The notes under the pieces were generated by a model. That model had not been told where the DNA came from, searched no databases, and was given only the letters and a program-made list of their open reading frames with translations. The position numbers and the translations under genes are program-made. From the NCBI GenBank assembly GCA_029946075.1, contig JAQSDT010000685.1, forward strand, positions 1 to 20,343: a DNA stretch of 20,343 nt. The letters run 5' to 3'. The DNA is from a bacterium. Its GTDB lineage: Bacteria > Pseudomonadota > Alphaproteobacteria > Rhizobiales > Xanthobacteraceae. Shown here piece by piece: positions 7,590-14,891 of this stretch (positions are counted from its first letter, which is position 1; the number at the start of each line of letters is the position of its first letter).

Positions 7590-7883
7590 TCATTTCCCGA
7601 GCGCCGACTTGACGCCGAGCCAGACGGCCCCCAGCAATCCGGTCGCAATCACGGTGATGACGGCCTTGAACGTATAGCTCTGCGCCTGCTCGACGCTCCT
7701 GCGCCAACTCCTCAGATGCTGCAGGTCGGCACGCAGTTCCCTTCGATCCTGCTCGTCGAACCCGAACGAGGTCAGCGTGGTCGCAACCGCTTTCAGGACC
7801 ACCGCATCGATGTCATCGTGTCGAAGCTTCTGTTGTTCAGCCAGGGTCTCGACGACGATCGTCCTGATATCTGCGACTTCCAT
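7590..7883 (-). CDS. Small phage membrane protein with C-terminal transmembrane helix (lysis-cassette accessory)
   Basis: This protein of about 97 residues is mostly charged helix (EQQKLRHDDIDAVVLKAV, then EQDRRELRADLQHLRSWRRSVEQ). One C-terminal hydrophobic helix follows, AVITVIATGLLGAVWLGV, with a short charged tail. The layout resembles hemolysin XhlA-like or accessory holin proteins found in lysis cassettes. The ATG at 7883 has GGTGAG just upstream. A GTG at 7892 in the same frame would overlap the preceding stop as GTGA and is a real alternative start. No catalytic motif is seen. Confidence 0.72.
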   Translation of the reverse strand: MEVADIRTIVVETLAEQQKLRHDDIDAVVLKAVATTLTSFGFDEQDRRELRADLQHLRSWRRSVEQAQSYTFKAVITVIATGLLGAVWLGVKSALGK

Positions 7884-7888
7884 GCAGC

Positions 7889-8272
7889 TCACCGCTTGAT
7901 GATCCGCGCGATGTTTTCAAACGTCCGCTTGCTGAAATAGAACCCCATGATCATCCCGGCCCACATGCTGACGTCACCTTTCAACGCAGTAGTGGTGCCG
8001 AGGCCGAGCACGGTATCCCACAACACGCATTTGGCGTAGAACGCCAGCGTCACGTAGAACGCTAGTTTCTCCGGCTCCCAGGGATGCCCGATCTGCGCCG
8101 TTTTCAACTGCGCAGCAACCCGTGCTTCGACAGTCTGCGCGGCGATCTCATCAGCAGCTGTATCCGCCGCGATCCGCTCGGAGACGTTCCCGGCCTTCAG
8201 CTTGGCCTGGTAAGCGTCGATCAAACCTTTGATAACGGGACCACCGACAAAAGAGAGAAGACCCATCCACAT
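7889..8272 (-). CDS. Putative holin of the 3TM GTA-holin type
   Basis: This 127-residue membrane protein has a short N-terminal hydrophobic segment (GLLSFVGGPVIKGLIDAY) and an amphipathic, Ala/Glu-rich middle. HPWEPEKLAFYVTLAFYAKCVLWDTVLGLG and SMWAGMIMGFYFSKRTFENIARI contribute two further membrane segments. The order and the EPEK..FY and AGMIMxFYFxKR-type segments match, from memory, the three-TM holin family first described in gene-transfer-agent clusters. It would form the membrane lesion that releases the lysozyme encoded two genes upstream. The ATG at 8272 has GGAGG 10 bases upstream. It begins one base after the stop of the preceding 73-residue membrane protein. Confidence 0.78.
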   Translation of the reverse strand: MWMGLLSFVGGPVIKGLIDAYQAKLKAGNVSERIAADTAADEIAAQTVEARVAAQLKTAQIGHPWEPEKLAFYVTLAFYAKCVLWDTVLGLGTTTALKGDVSMWAGMIMGFYFSKRTFENIARIIKR

Positions 8273-8273
8273 G

Positions 8274-8495
8274 TCAGAGCGTCCTCCGACGAGCCAGTTC
8301 GGTCAGGACACCTGCAAGCGCAACGGCGCAGAGCATCCTGACGGCGTCTTTCGACGTCATCTCGGTGAGCTGCGCGAAATCGTATCCGGAGAACCCCGCG
8401 ATTAGTCCCGCGGACATGATGCCGACGAACCACTGCACCCGCGCCCAGAAGATGGTGAGCGAGTGCCTGAACCAGGCCTTGATGCCGTCCCACAT
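8274..8495 (-). CDS. Small membrane protein, candidate second holin or antiholin
   Basis: This 73-residue protein starts MWDGIKAWFRHSLTIFWARV and has one clear hydrophobic stretch (VQWFVGIMSAGLIAGFSG) and a second weaker one (AVRMLCAVALAGVLTEL) before a basic tail RRRTL. The ATG at 8495 has a near-perfect AGGAGG 9-10 bases upstream; the longer open frame to 8648 is rejected because that part is the shadow of the lysozyme gene. It lies between the lysozyme and the 3TM holin-like gene, where class II holins or antiholins usually sit. Confidence 0.75.
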   Translation of the reverse strand: MWDGIKAWFRHSLTIFWARVQWFVGIMSAGLIAGFSGYDFAQLTEMTSKDAVRMLCAVALAGVLTELARRRTL

Positions 8496-8496
8496 G

Positions 8497-9204
8497 CTAT
8501 GACTTCCTCCTGAAAATGGCGGTAAGGACATCGGCGATGAATGCGCCGATCGCCCCCTTCGACGGGTTGATGATCGATGGCGTGACAACCTCGGCCGATG
8601 CAGGTGTGGCCGAGGGCGGCGCTGGCGCCAACACCTTCGAACCTGCAAGAGCGATGGTCGGGTCGAGTGCCATCATCGCCATCAACAGGCCGGCGCAGCC
8701 GAGCTGGCCGTCGACGACGTTGGCGTCATAGACACCGTCGCGGACATATTTGCCGGACTTGTACTGATCGGTGCCGGACCAGACGTAAGGAGATGGCCGC
8801 CCTCTCGCCGCGTAGCCGAGCCCGTTATATTCCTCGAGCTTGGTCAGCAGGCGGCCGACAGACCAATCCTTGTTGCGCGCGGCATACGGAGCGCAATGGA
8901 CCAGCGCATCGATCGCAGCCTCCTCCCAGGACCGGAAAGGACCGCGCCCTGCGGGCACGTGAACCGAAACCTTGTTCCAGGGATCACCTTGCGCAAGTGC
9001 CCCTGTCCAATCCTGCGAGCACTCCCGCTCGTGGATGACGGCAATCACAGCCCAGGGAACGCCGGTCTTCGAAGTAACCGCCTGGTATCTGGCCTTTGCT
9101 TCACGTGCGACCAGACGGTGGGCAACTGTAGCAAAATTTCGCGTGAGCCTGGCATTAGCCCAACGCTTCGCATTCGCCGCGATCAGGGCGTTAACGTCGG
9201 TCAT
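8497..9204 (-). CDS. Phage lysozyme-family endolysin
   Basis: This 235-residue protein is a probable peptidoglycan-degrading endolysin. The N-terminal domain (about 30-170) contains VPWAVIAVIHERECSQDWTGALAQGDPWN, with Glu59/Glu61 as candidate catalytic acids, and VHVPAGRGPFRSWEEAAIDAL. This arrangement is seen in phage lysozyme-like proteins of Bradyrhizobium and relatives. A Pro/Ala-rich linker (about 195-215) leads to a C-terminal hydrophobic segment, AIGAFIADVLTAIF, that may tether it to the membrane. There is no N-terminal signal, so export would depend on the holins encoded directly downstream. The stop is 1 base before the 73-residue membrane gene. The ribosome site is weak (CCGAGAA). 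Confidence 0.88.
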   Translation of the reverse strand: MTDVNALIAANAKRWANARLTRNFATVAHRLVAREAKARYQAVTSKTGVPWAVIAVIHERECSQDWTGALAQGDPWNKVSVHVPAGRGPFRSWEEAAIDALVHCAPYAARNKDWSVGRLLTKLEEYNGLGYAARGRPSPYVWSGTDQYKSGKYVRDGVYDANVVDGQLGCAGLLMAMMALDPTIALAGSKVLAPAPPSATPASAEVVTPSIINPSKGAIGAFIADVLTAIFRRKS

Positions 9205-9359
9205 TGATGTTCTCGGGGTGGTTGTGGTAGGGAGGCGAGGATCGAGGCGGCCGCAATAGCTTGGGCCGCATTAGGCTTCTTGCTGGCTGTATCTTCTGCG
9301 CTCGCCGCTTAAATCGAGAATGATGTACGCAATATTTCGCTAGACACGCCGAATGTGGT
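9205..9359. other. Intergenic gap between tail fibre and lysozyme
   Basis: This 155-base gap holds no convincing gene. It is the largest interruption in the left half of the late operon and might contain a promoter for the lysis genes, but no clear -35/-10 pair is visible on the minus strand. Confidence 0.3.
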
Positions 9360-10382
9360 CTAGATAATTCGAAGCAGCTTGTTGCAAACGATGGACGGCT
9401 GCACAATCTTGGTCGCGGTCTGCGCACCGTTTGTGTAAGAAACGCTGATCGAATTGCTTCCTGAAGAAGTCACCGAGCCAATCGTCATCTGCGTTAAGGC
9501 ACCCGCTCCGTAGTAAGAGCCGCTTCCATTTGTCAAAACGGCGCCAGTCGTGAAGCCATACGCGAGTGATGAAACCGACGACATTACTGAAACTGAATTG
9601 CTCCCGCTTGACGTGAGCGAAGGGATTTGACCCGAAGCAAGCGTGACATTTTGCGCACCTCCAGATGCGCCAAGAGTCGCGCCATCAATACTACTTCCAG
9701 CCGTAGTCAGGCGGGAAGCAGCCGAGCCGCCCATATCGTCCTTACCAGCTGCTACACGTCCGCGAAGATCTGGGATGTTAAATGTCGTGCTGCCGTCGCC
9801 AGAGCCGTTCATGGTACCGATAAGGGCAAACAGCGCTGAATAGGTGCTCCGGCTAATCGCTTGCCCGTACGGGAGTACAAAATTGCTACTCGGCGCAACG
9901 GTGCCGAAATAGTCGATCATGCCCCCTATCGGCACCGCGAACGGAAGCTGATAGAAGTTCTTCAGTCTCCATGTATTGCCAGAGTTGTAGTAGACTAGGG
10001 TATAGACCCCGCCCGTAAGCAGCGTAGCGTTCGGAACTGCCGTCGTGCCGCTTACCGTATCAATGATGATTGGGTCGGCGCCTAAACCATCAATGTTCAA
10101 AGTAGGAAATGCGCCGTTCGTCGCATGGATGGTGACGGCAAGTTCTGCGCCGTTCATGGCAGATTTCGAAGCAAAACCTTGGTTCGAAGTGAGAGAAAAC
10201 GCCGTCGGACTCCCAGTTGTAATGAGTAGGCCCGCCGTATCGTCACGATATTTCGCGACCGATGCCATGAGCGCGCGAACGCCATCGTTGACGGCGCTTG
10301 GCGCCATTCCTTCGGCCATATTCACCGTTGAATCCGCCGTCGCATTGCTAGCCGCCGTCTGCGACCACTTATAAAGCGTCAT
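9360..10382 (-). CDS. Phage tail fibre protein with tail collar domain
   Basis: This 340-residue fibre is likely to bind host surface receptors at the tail tip. The N-terminal 50 residues (KWSQTAASNATADSTVNMAE then VNDGVRALMASVAKYRDDT) match the conserved virion-anchoring start of many podovirus-like fibres. A beta-rich middle follows. Residues 150-220 form a tail collar domain with GGMIDYFG, YSALFALIGT and FNIPDLRGRVAAG. The C-terminal 110 residues are Ser/Gly/Thr-rich, as in variable receptor-binding tips. The ATG at 10382 has GGAG 8 bases upstream. Its composition is visibly more AT-rich than its neighbours, consistent with horizontal exchange of fibres. No invertase or variant cassette is visible beside it. 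Confidence 0.93.
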   Translation of the reverse strand: MTLYKWSQTAASNATADSTVNMAEGMAPSAVNDGVRALMASVAKYRDDTAGLLITTGSPTAFSLTSNQGFASKSAMNGAELAVTIHATNGAFPTLNIDGLGADPIIIDTVSGTTAVPNATLLTGGVYTLVYYNSGNTWRLKNFYQLPFAVPIGGMIDYFGTVAPSSNFVLPYGQAISRSTYSALFALIGTMNGSGDGSTTFNIPDLRGRVAAGKDDMGGSAASRLTTAGSSIDGATLGASGGAQNVTLASGQIPSLTSSGSNSVSVMSSVSSLAYGFTTGAVLTNGSGSYYGAGALTQMTIGSVTSSGSNSISVSYTNGAQTATKIVQPSIVCNKLLRII

Positions 10383-10415
10383 ATCGAATTCTCCGTCCCG
10401 GCAAACCCCGGCCTG

Positions 10416-10613
10416 TCACTTTCTGTTCAAATCAAGGTACTGCGCGCAGGCGCACGCCGGAGCGCGGGCTGTCAGCAGGTTTCGGATCACACCGGGAGGA
10501 ACGCCGGGGCTCTCTCTTGCGACGACTTCCACACTGCCATCTATGATAGCTTCGATTTCTGCCCTGACCTGCTTGATACGATCTTCAAGCGATGGGGTGC
10601 GTTCCGGCTTCAT
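10416..10613 (-). CDS. Small phage protein of unknown function (65 aa)
   Basis: This 65-residue protein has a charged helical N-terminal half (SLEDRIKQVRAEIEAIID) and a C-terminus with a Cys pair in APACACAQYL. The ATG at 10613 overlaps the TGA of the upstream gene as ATGA and has GAGAGGA upstream, so it is translationally coupled. The longer open frame to 10742 would overlap the upstream gene extensively and is rejected. It sits just before the tail fibre. I do not recognise a family; a small fibre-assembly or tail accessory role is only positional inference. Confidence 0.72.
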   Translation of the reverse strand: MKPERTPSLEDRIKQVRAEIEAIIDGSVEVVARESPGVPPGVIRNLLTARAPACACAQYLDLNRK

Positions 10614-11086
10614 GGATCTGTCCTCTCGTTCGGGCGGTGTTGTTGGCCGATGCATTCCGCCAATCTCCGCCTGGCGTCGGCAGCCTCGTTTTGCGAACGG
10701 CGAAGTACCCGATCCCGCCGGGTCTCGTGCGCCGAGACGCAAAGTTGCAAGTCATATGGCAGCGACTTGAATTGATGCTTCTGATCGGCCGGCCAGGAGC
10801 GAGGCGGATTGATTCTCGCAAGCCCGTCGATCGCCGCCGCGACCTTCCAGCCGAGGGTCGGGTCGGCAAGACCGATCGCCCCGTGCAGTTTCGATATGTC
10901 CTGAATCGCCGGCCACAACCGCTCGATACCGAAGGGCGCACAGTCCATGATGAACCGTTCGACGTCGGCCGGTGACGCCGGGCATGGAGAGATGCCGTTC
11001 AATTCGCACCATTTGACGAACATCGGCGCAGCCTGCTTCCGCGCCCGCGCCAGGGCGGCGAGGACGGGATCCGTGGTCGGACGCAT
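10610..11086 (-). CDS. Phage protein with SAM-like (tyrosine recombinase core-binding type) domain, no catalytic domain
   Basis: This 158-residue protein resembles in residues 20-95 the N-terminal core-binding domain of tyrosine recombinases: FVKWCELNGISPCPASPADV, then a helix with IQDISKLHGAIGLADPT and VAAAIDGLARINPP. That pattern (WC...G..PxPAxPxxV..F, then H...G..DPT...V...xGxxR) is a classic SAM-like layout. The protein ends after a basic Arg/Gln-rich tail, with no R..HxxR..Y catalytic domain in this or any adjacent frame that I can see. It lies between a coiled-coil protein and the 65-residue protein, coupled to the latter by ATGA. Either a structural reuse of a DNA-binding fold or a coincidental resemblance is possible. 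Confidence 0.72.
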   Translation of the reverse strand: MRPTTDPVLAALARARKQAAPMFVKWCELNGISPCPASPADVERFIMDCAPFGIERLWPAIQDISKLHGAIGLADPTLGWKVAAAIDGLARINPPRSWPADQKHQFKSLPYDLQLCVSAHETRRDRVLRRSQNEAADARRRLAECIGQQHRPNERTDP

Positions 11087-11094
11087 GGGGCGCT

Positions 11095-11361
11095 CTATCG
11101 TCTGGCCTTGCGCAGCGCCTCGTGGACACCGCCCAGCTTCTTTCGCAGCGCCATCAATTGTGCGCGGCGGCGCAGGCTGTGTGCACCGGAATCGATCTCA
11201 TCTCGCAACTCGGCATCAACTCTTTCGAGGGCACCCGCCCGCTTCTCCAGCCCATAGAGCGCAAAATTGGTCGTGATGTCGTCAACTGAAATCGGCTTTT
11301 CGTTGTGCTTTTCCTCTACCGAGCCAACTCGCTCGATGAAGGTGCGTTCGTCTTCCGCCAT
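11095..11361 (-). CDS. Small helical phage protein
   Basis: This 88-residue, highly charged, mostly helical protein (GLEKRAGALERVDAELRDEI and a basic C-terminus LRKKLGGVHEALRKARR) is probably a coiled coil. The start is a choice between the ATG at 11361, with CAGGAG 6 bases upstream, and the ATG at 11403, which overlaps the upstream stop as ATGA but has a poor ribosome site. I favour 11361, giving MAEDERTF. It ends 8 bases before the recombinase-like gene. No recognised family; probably a minor virion or assembly protein by position. Confidence 0.75.
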   Translation of the reverse strand: MAEDERTFIERVGSVEEKHNEKPISVDDITTNFALYGLEKRAGALERVDAELRDEIDSGAHSLRRRAQLMALRKKLGGVHEALRKARR

Positions 11362-11399
11362 CTGAGACTCCTGTCGATCGAGTACTGTCGCAGTGACCT

Positions 11400-12605
11400 T
11401 CATCGCCTGCCGGATTTCCGCGCGTGATAGAGCGCGACAGCGTCCTTGATATCCCCGGTACTGGATAGCCTGGTGTTGAGCGCCCGCAGATCCACCTGCT
11501 GCCGCTCCGCGGGCGTTCGCGACATTCCGGGGCGAATGACCGGCGGCAATGGTTTTGCCACCGCTTCATTCCTTGCCTTCATCATCAGGCGGTACTTCCC
11601 GGCATCATACATCATGCGCTGAAAGGCAGCGTTGCGCATCAGGGGTTCGGTCCTGAAGAGGTGGTTCAGTTCAACAGGTTCGATGCCGCTCGCTCTGGCC
11701 GAAGCCATGATCTCGGCGGAAACGGCCGCCTGCGTCTCCCTGGTTTCACCTTTCATCATGGTCTCGAAGCGAGCATCCTCGGATCGCGCGTAGTTTTCAA
11801 AACCTTGCCGGTTCAGCTCGATCTGCCGGGCACTTTCTGCGCGCTGGCGTTCCAGCAACTGTTCGCTGGCCGCGACCATCGCCCGGACGCGTTCGAACTT
11901 GGCCGGATCCTGCTGCGAGAGCTGCTCGAGCGCGTCAGGCAGATTTTCAGGTGCCACGGCGGCCAATTCCGGAAACTGGCTGAGAAAGCTGACTTGCGCG
12001 ATCTGCGTCGCGGCTGCGATCCCATCGAGATAGGCTTGCCGCATCCGTTCAGCTTCGCCGAGCTGTTGTTCGATCGCGTGTCGTACCTGGGGATGCTGCA
12101 GCGCCTTCTCAAGCTCGACGTCGAGAGAAGAAGCCGCAGGATCCTCCCCACCGGGCGATCCTGAATCGCGGTCATGGACCCCGCTTGCGCGCTCTGCGGC
12201 TTCTCCGGCAGGCGGTCGATCGAATCCGTACAACTCCGCAGCATCCGGATTGCTCGCCAGGGCTTCCGCGCGCAACGCGTCAACTTCGGCAGCCAGATCC
12301 TTCGCGGTCGCGTTTGCGGCAATGAGCCTTTCCGCAGCGGTCACTGCGGCATAGTCGTGGCTGGCGCGCGAAAGGGTGATGGCTTCGTTCGCGGCCGCAG
12401 GCTCGCCTGACGGTCCGGTATATCCGCGAACGATTAACTCATCGGCGGCATCGCCACGCTGCGCGGCAGCCTCACGCAGCGAGACGCTATCGCTGCCGAT
12501 CGCTTCACCATGATCTTCAGTCCTTTCGATCGGCATCGGCACGTAACCGCCGTTGGCGAGTTCATAGGCTGCGCCAGTCAATACCGAATCCGGTTCGGTC
12601 GTCAT
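11400..12605 (-). CDS. Large helical phage protein, probable internal virion or scaffold-like protein
   Basis: This 401-residue protein is acidic and Ala/Glu/Gln-rich. It has a low-complexity N-terminal third and long predicted helices in the rest (SARQIELNRQGFENYARSED, FETMMKGETRETQAAVSAEI). The C-terminus is basic and Pro-containing. Such composition is typical of internal virion, ejection or scaffolding proteins of podoviruses, but no specific family motif is seen. The ATG at 12605 has GGAG 8 bases upstream; an in-frame ATG at 12686 lacks one. Lying downstream of an S74-domain virion protein and upstream of the fibre and lysis genes, it fits the late structural block. Function is unproven. 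Confidence 0.8.
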   Translation of the reverse strand: MTTEPDSVLTGAAYELANGGYVPMPIERTEDHGEAIGSDSVSLREAAAQRGDAADELIVRGYTGPSGEPAAANEAITLSRASHDYAAVTAAERLIAANATAKDLAAEVDALRAEALASNPDAAELYGFDRPPAGEAAERASGVHDRDSGSPGGEDPAASSLDVELEKALQHPQVRHAIEQQLGEAERMRQAYLDGIAAATQIAQVSFLSQFPELAAVAPENLPDALEQLSQQDPAKFERVRAMVAASEQLLERQRAESARQIELNRQGFENYARSEDARFETMMKGETRETQAAVSAEIMASARASGIEPVELNHLFRTEPLMRNAAFQRMMYDAGKYRLMMKARNEAVAKPLPPVIRPGMSRTPAERQQVDLRALNTRLSSTGDIKDAVALYHARKSGRR

Positions 12606-12738
12606 TATGTGGACTCCAGGGTCGGAATTTGGAACGAATTGGTCGCGTTTGATCGCAAGCAGGCATGCCAGCTGTTCCGCCGGCAAGCTTCGTGGCGGTG
12701 TTCAGGGCTGACCGAGGCGAACCTGGTAAGCCGGATTT

Positions 12739-12954
12739 TCAGGGCAGGAATGAAGGCTTGAGGTCTGAATTTCTTCTGTGGATTGGTTCGAGGATTTCGA
12801 CATCAAGCTCGCTAGCGCATCGGGCCAGAGCTGGAACGATATGCTCAATCTGCTGCGGCTCACAATTCTCAAGCACGTAGTTGCCGAGTGCCTGCAGCTT
12901 CCGGAGGATCTCTTCTCCCATGCGACATATGTCTTCTGCTGCTTGCCGATTCAT
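12739..12954 (-). CDS. Small phage protein of unknown function (71 aa)
   Basis: This 71-residue helical protein (MNRQAAEDICRMGEEILRKL...) has three Cys residues, in DIC, ENCEP and ARCASEL. The ATG at 12954 has a near-consensus AGGAGG 8 bases upstream, which decides the start over the longer frame to 13056. It lies 98 bases after the S74-domain gene. The amphipathic helices suggest an oligomeric or chaperone-like small protein. No family recognised. Confidence 0.7.
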   Translation of the reverse strand: MNRQAAEDICRMGEEILRKLQALGNYVLENCEPQQIEHIVPALARCASELDVEILEPIHRRNSDLKPSFLP

Positions 12955-13052
12955 GGAGTAGCCCTCCTCTTCAAGGATCAAAACATTCCATGCATTGCAT
13001 GCACGTACGTGCGCTTGTGCAAACCAAAGGCATCGCGGTTCAGCAAAGGAAG

Positions 13053-14138
13053 TCAAGCAGACGCGGCATCAGTTTCGCCCATCCTGCGCGAAGCTTCGGT
13101 GGCGGCACGGTAGTCGACGGCCTTGTATCCGCCGATCTCGATCACCGCATGTGGCGCGGATTTTTCCACGTCCTGGGCCATCAGGCCGATGTGGTAGGCC
13201 GGCGCCCCCTTGTAGCGATAGCCGTAAACCGGCGTGCCGTCGAACAGCGCTCCGACTTGCGAAATGTCTTCCTTCAGGCGCATGTCGGATTTGGTGAAGC
13301 CGCTAAACAAGCTACCGATACCGCCGGCAAGCTTGCTGAACTGATCGACACCAGACATCTGCTGGGTCCCCGTCGTGGTATCCGATGACTGTTTCCCAAG
13401 TCCGGCAATCGGAACGCCGATATTGGCCAGCAAGCCGAGAGCTTGAACCGGGATACCGCGCCGCTGCGCCTCCGCCGCCAGCGTGGCGTTGGCACCGTAG
13501 TTCTGGGCAACCAATGCGGATTGCGTCGCCGTCACGCCCTGCCCCTGATTGGCGAGGTAGTTCTGCTGGAGCCCGGAGAGCGTGCCGGCAGTGGTATTGC
13601 CAGCATTGTAAAGCGCGTTGGCCGCATTGATCTGATTGGTGACGTCCTGATTGTATTGCGCGGCGATCACCGGTGCCTGGGCTGCGGCTACTCCGCGTCC
13701 ATATGCCATCTGGTTGGCGCCGCTGAAGTCGCGGCCGGCGGCCGCAAACTGACCGTTGACGGAATTGGCAACGTCGGTCTGGATTTGCGCCAGCTGGGCA
13801 GCAAGCGCGGGGTTATTTGCGATCATGCTGCCGCTGGCATAGGGCATCACCTGACTGCGAAAGGCGCCAAGATTTTCCCGCAGATTTGCGGCTTGACCAT
13901 CGGCGCCGCCACCACCCAACAGGGACTTCGCGTAGGCGTCGACTTGTCCCGCATAAGGATTGCCACGAGCTGCATTGCTTTGCAGCGTATCCAGTGCACT
14001 GCTTTCCGCACCCGTGAGTCCGGCATTGCTCAAGCCGGCATTCAGTTGTCCGAGGATGCTCCGCAGCATCGGTTGGCTGGCTTCCCACGGCGCAGTCTGC
14101 GACTGCTGGGTCTGTGTCGACGAAGATTGTCCGCCCAT
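13053..14138 (-). CDS. Phage virion protein with C-terminal S74 intramolecular chaperone/autoprocessing domain
   Basis: This 361-residue protein has an N-terminal region rich in Gln, Ala, Asn and Gly (from MGGQSSSTQTQQ), typical of injected or tail-associated virion proteins. Its last 78 residues form a peptidase S74-type domain: SDMRLKEDI at residues 284-292, then VYGYRYKG, HIGLMAQDVEKSAPHAV and YKAVDYRAA. In characterised S74 domains (endosialidase tailspikes) a Ser-Lys pair in SD.R.K cuts immediately before the Ser after assembling the trimer; here Ser284 and Lys289 have the required spacing. Release of a chaperone of about 8 kDa is therefore predicted. The ATG at 14138 has AAGGAG at good spacing. 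It is followed by five small or helical virion-type genes. Confidence 0.9.
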   Translation of the reverse strand: MGGQSSSTQTQQSQTAPWEASQPMLRSILGQLNAGLSNAGLTGAESSALDTLQSNAARGNPYAGQVDAYAKSLLGGGGADGQAANLRENLGAFRSQVMPYASGSMIANNPALAAQLAQIQTDVANSVNGQFAAAGRDFSGANQMAYGRGVAAAQAPVIAAQYNQDVTNQINAANALYNAGNTTAGTLSGLQQNYLANQGQGVTATQSALVAQNYGANATLAAEAQRRGIPVQALGLLANIGVPIAGLGKQSSDTTTGTQQMSGVDQFSKLAGGIGSLFSGFTKSDMRLKEDISQVGALFDGTPVYGYRYKGAPAYHIGLMAQDVEKSAPHAVIEIGGYKAVDYRAATEASRRMGETDAASA

Positions 14139-14223
14139 CGGATGCTCCTTTTCAAGAATGGCATTATCTGGGAGCCGGCACCGAACGTACTCGAAGCCAA
14201 TGCTCAATCGCGAAGTTTTGAGG

Positions 14224-14397
14224 TCACACGAGAAGAATAGCTATCGGCAAGCGGAGCGTTGGCGCGCACGTTGCCTCATTGCTGACGAGCATCTGAAACG
14301 GCAACGTCGATCGTTGCACCAATTCACCACCGAGCCGTCCGATGATCCTGAAGAAGGGAATCGCATTTCCTGTTCGAGCGAAGGCTGCCGCCGGCAT
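14224..14397 (-). CDS. Possible small ORF in the 276-base gap upstream of the S74 gene
   Basis: A 57-codon frame starts at ATG 14397 and reads MPAAAFARTGNAIPFFRIIG then a hydrophobic/basic sequence ending in ILLV. Its translation looks coding-like, and the frame extends upstream of the ATG to a TAG near 14421, so it might be the displaced tail of the proline-rich gene just upstream. There is no ribosome site and no recognisable family. The gap 14139-14414 shows nothing else. Treat as a weak candidate only. Confidence 0.2.
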   Translation of the reverse strand: MPAAAFARTGNAIPFFRIIGRLGGELVQRSTLPFQMLVSNEATCAPTLRLPIAILLV

Positions 14398-14414
14398 AAC
14401 CCAAACGAAGCCGT

Positions 14415-14891
14415 CTATTTTCCAATTTTCCTTCTAACCAACCTGCGCTCCGGCCGTGTTGGAATTGAGGGAAGTTGAGCTCCCACTGAGGAAGCGTCTT
14501 GCACATATCCATCGGAGATCGCGTCAGGCTGGAACTTGCTCCTCTGCATCGCCTCCTGCAGCAGACCCAACAAACCGCCCGGTGATTCAATCCGTTCTCG
14601 CTCCAACAATTGATCCGTCACAAGGAAGTTTGGATTATGGTCCGGATCGTTGTAAGGATTTTGCTCGGACGGATCCACGTCAAGCGGTGGTCGCTTCAGC
14701 AACGGTTCGGGGAAGGGGTTCGACGCCGGCGGATCTTGAGGCGGTAGAGGTGCCCAGGGCTCATTTGGCGGATTTAGAAATGTTGTCGGATTTTTTTGGA
14801 GCCAGCCAGGTCGGCTAAAGTATTCGGGAACAACGCCATCGATCGCAAAATTTTGGGTTCGATAGGGATATTTTCGAAATGAGGAAGTCAT
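14415..14891 (-). CDS. Proline-rich hypothetical protein carrying a GGLLGxLQ motif
   Basis: This 158-residue protein has a Pro/Asn-rich low-complexity middle (PPNEPWAPLPPQDPPASNPF) followed by a helix with PGGLLGLLQEAMQRSKFQP and a basic tail. The GGLLG-x-LQ...[KR][YF]QP pattern recurs in the broken gene at 16613-17567 and, from memory, in many short Bradyrhizobium proteins of unknown function. No enzyme motif or membrane helix is seen. The ribosome site is weak (GAGAAA). It lies downstream of the secreted ClpP-like gene and may be part of the same accessory island. Whether it is complete is uncertain because the terminal TAG is followed by coding-like sequence in another frame. Confidence 0.55.
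   Translation of the reverse strand: MTSSFRKYPYRTQNFAIDGVVPEYFSRPGWLQKNPTTFLNPPNEPWAPLPPQDPPASNPFPEPLLKRPPLDVDPSEQNPYNDPDHNPNFLVTDQLLERERIESPGGLLGLLQEAMQRSKFQPDAISDGYVQDASSVGAQLPSIPTRPERRLVRRKIGK

Noticed and set aside
9360..10382. Diversity-generating retroelement or invertible fibre cassette at the tail fibre
   Set aside because: No reverse transcriptase, template repeat, invertase gene or inverted repeats were seen in the window.
13443..14240. A 265-codon plus-strand open frame opposite the S74-domain gene
   Set aside because: The minus-strand gene has an S74 domain and a strong ribosome site. The plus frame is low-information antisense.
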